In this document: positions 63,765 through 64,000 of the stretch, one piece after another | How positions within the stretch are numbered: the stretch's first letter is position 1 | How the letters are laid out: each line of letters begins with the position of its first letter | Assembly: GCA_963850765.1 (NCBI GenBank) | Contig: CAWKMN010000009.1 | Location: 310,001 to 374,000 of the forward strand | DNA from: CAWKMN01 sp963850765 | GTDB taxonomy: Bacteria; Chloroflexota; Anaerolineae; Aggregatilineales; Aggregatilineaceae | Length of the DNA stretch: 64,000 nucleotides | Reading direction: 5' to 3' | The notes under the pieces: model-generated | What the model was told of the DNA's origin: nothing | What the model saw: only the letters and a program-made list of their open reading frames with translations | The model's database searches: none | Program-made: the position numbers and the translations under genes

Positions 63765-64000
63765 TCAACCCCCCAACACGGCCTTGATATTCTCCGCGAT
63801 CTCGCGCGTGATGCCCGGCACGTCCATCAGTTCCTCGACCGTCGCCTCGCGGATCGCCTCGATGTCCTTGTCGAACGCCCTGAGCAGCGCCTTACGCCGC
63901 TGCGGGCCGATGCCCGGCACCTGCTTCAAGCTGGCTGGCGAGTCCGGCTTTGGCCCGGCGGCGGCGGTGACTCGTGATGGCGAAGCGGTGCGCCTCGTCG
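63765..64000 (-). CDS. uvrC: Excinuclease UvrC, C-terminal fragment (one frameshift, runs off the window)
   Basis: The 3' end of uvrC. DEAHRFAITSHRRRRAKAG is the C-terminal endonuclease (RNase H-like) signature. After a shift near 63925 come the two helix-hairpin-helix motifs LKQVPGIGPQRRKALLRAF and LMDVPGITREIAENIKAVL, ending KAVLGG at 63765. Only ~78 residues are in the window. UvrC makes both incisions in nucleotide excision repair. Confidence 0.88.
   Translation of the reverse strand, partial: TRRTASPSRVTAAAGPKPDSPASLKQVPGIGPQRRKALLRAFDKDIEAIREATVEELMDVPGITREIAENIKAVLGG

Overview
The window is high-GC bacterial DNA (mostly around 60-65% G+C by eye) and most resembles a Chloroflexota genome. 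The grounds are inference from gene content and style: a stand-alone B12-binding subunit of methylmalonyl-CoA mutase beside MeaB, an ArsA-like ATPase, an LLM/F420-type oxidoreductase, secreted proteins with SH3b or WD40 repeats behind Thr/Pro-rich linkers, and dense short intergenic repeats. No rRNA or tRNA genes were seen. One full-length tmRNA gene is present.

Layout. 0-6.5 kb: rimO; a leftward cluster of TlpA-like thioredoxin plus four small toxin/antitoxin-like genes; an O-methyltransferase; an ArsA/Get3 ATPase. 6.7-12.3 kb: DASS permease with TrkA-C domains, ABC1/UbiB kinase, HExxH membrane protein. 12.4-21.9 kb: LLM oxidoreductase, esterase, tmRNA, the coupled set purD-AAG glycosylase-VTT protein, a PknB-like kinase, an unknown membrane protein, mutM. 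22-29.6 kb: GH5 hydrolase, HhH-GPD glycosylase, GNAT, two methyltransferases, Mut7-C protein, DUF421 protein. 29.6-41.6 kb: MeaB/B12 operon, a TetR regulon with two visible operators, MBL hydrolase, zinc-ribbon P-loop protein, HMCES/YedK, SGNH protein, GT-C glycosyltransferase, TPR protein. 41.7-50 kb: pfkA, lipoprotein, secreted protein, thioesterase, quinone-type oxidoreductase, dnaK and grpE. 50-61.7 kb: aldo/keto reductase, a dcw-like block (murD-DUF1349-ftsW-murG, leftward), Gfo/Idh oxidoreductase, WD40/SH3b protein, MFS transporter. 61.7-62.9 kb: an AT-rich island with decayed reading frames. 63-64 kb: a VapBC-like toxin-antitoxin pair and the 3' end of uvrC.

Two global features matter to any reader. 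First, about 17 genes are split by apparent single-base indels, including dnaK, murD and uvrC, which should be intact in a living cell. The simplest reading is uncorrected sequencing error, so I join the pieces and give approximate shift positions. Second, intergenic DNA is filled with several repeat families: MITE-like elements with GAGCSTGTTATGCA-type ends bounded by TA, some starting inside stop codons; CCTCACCCC...GGGGTGAGG hairpins, one inserted in frame inside a gene; CACAGAG-arm hairpins; GGCGGGTTAACAAACCCGCC palindromes; a three-hairpin module interrupted by two nested elements; and heptamer-period short repeats placed at gene ends. No transposase gene lies in the window.

Functional themes: DNA and base repair (AAG, MutM, HhH-GPD, HMCES, UvrC), protein quality control and ribosome rescue (DnaK, GrpE, tmRNA, RimO), envelope synthesis (MurD, FtsW, MurG), B12-dependent acyl-CoA metabolism, and small toxin-antitoxin-like modules.
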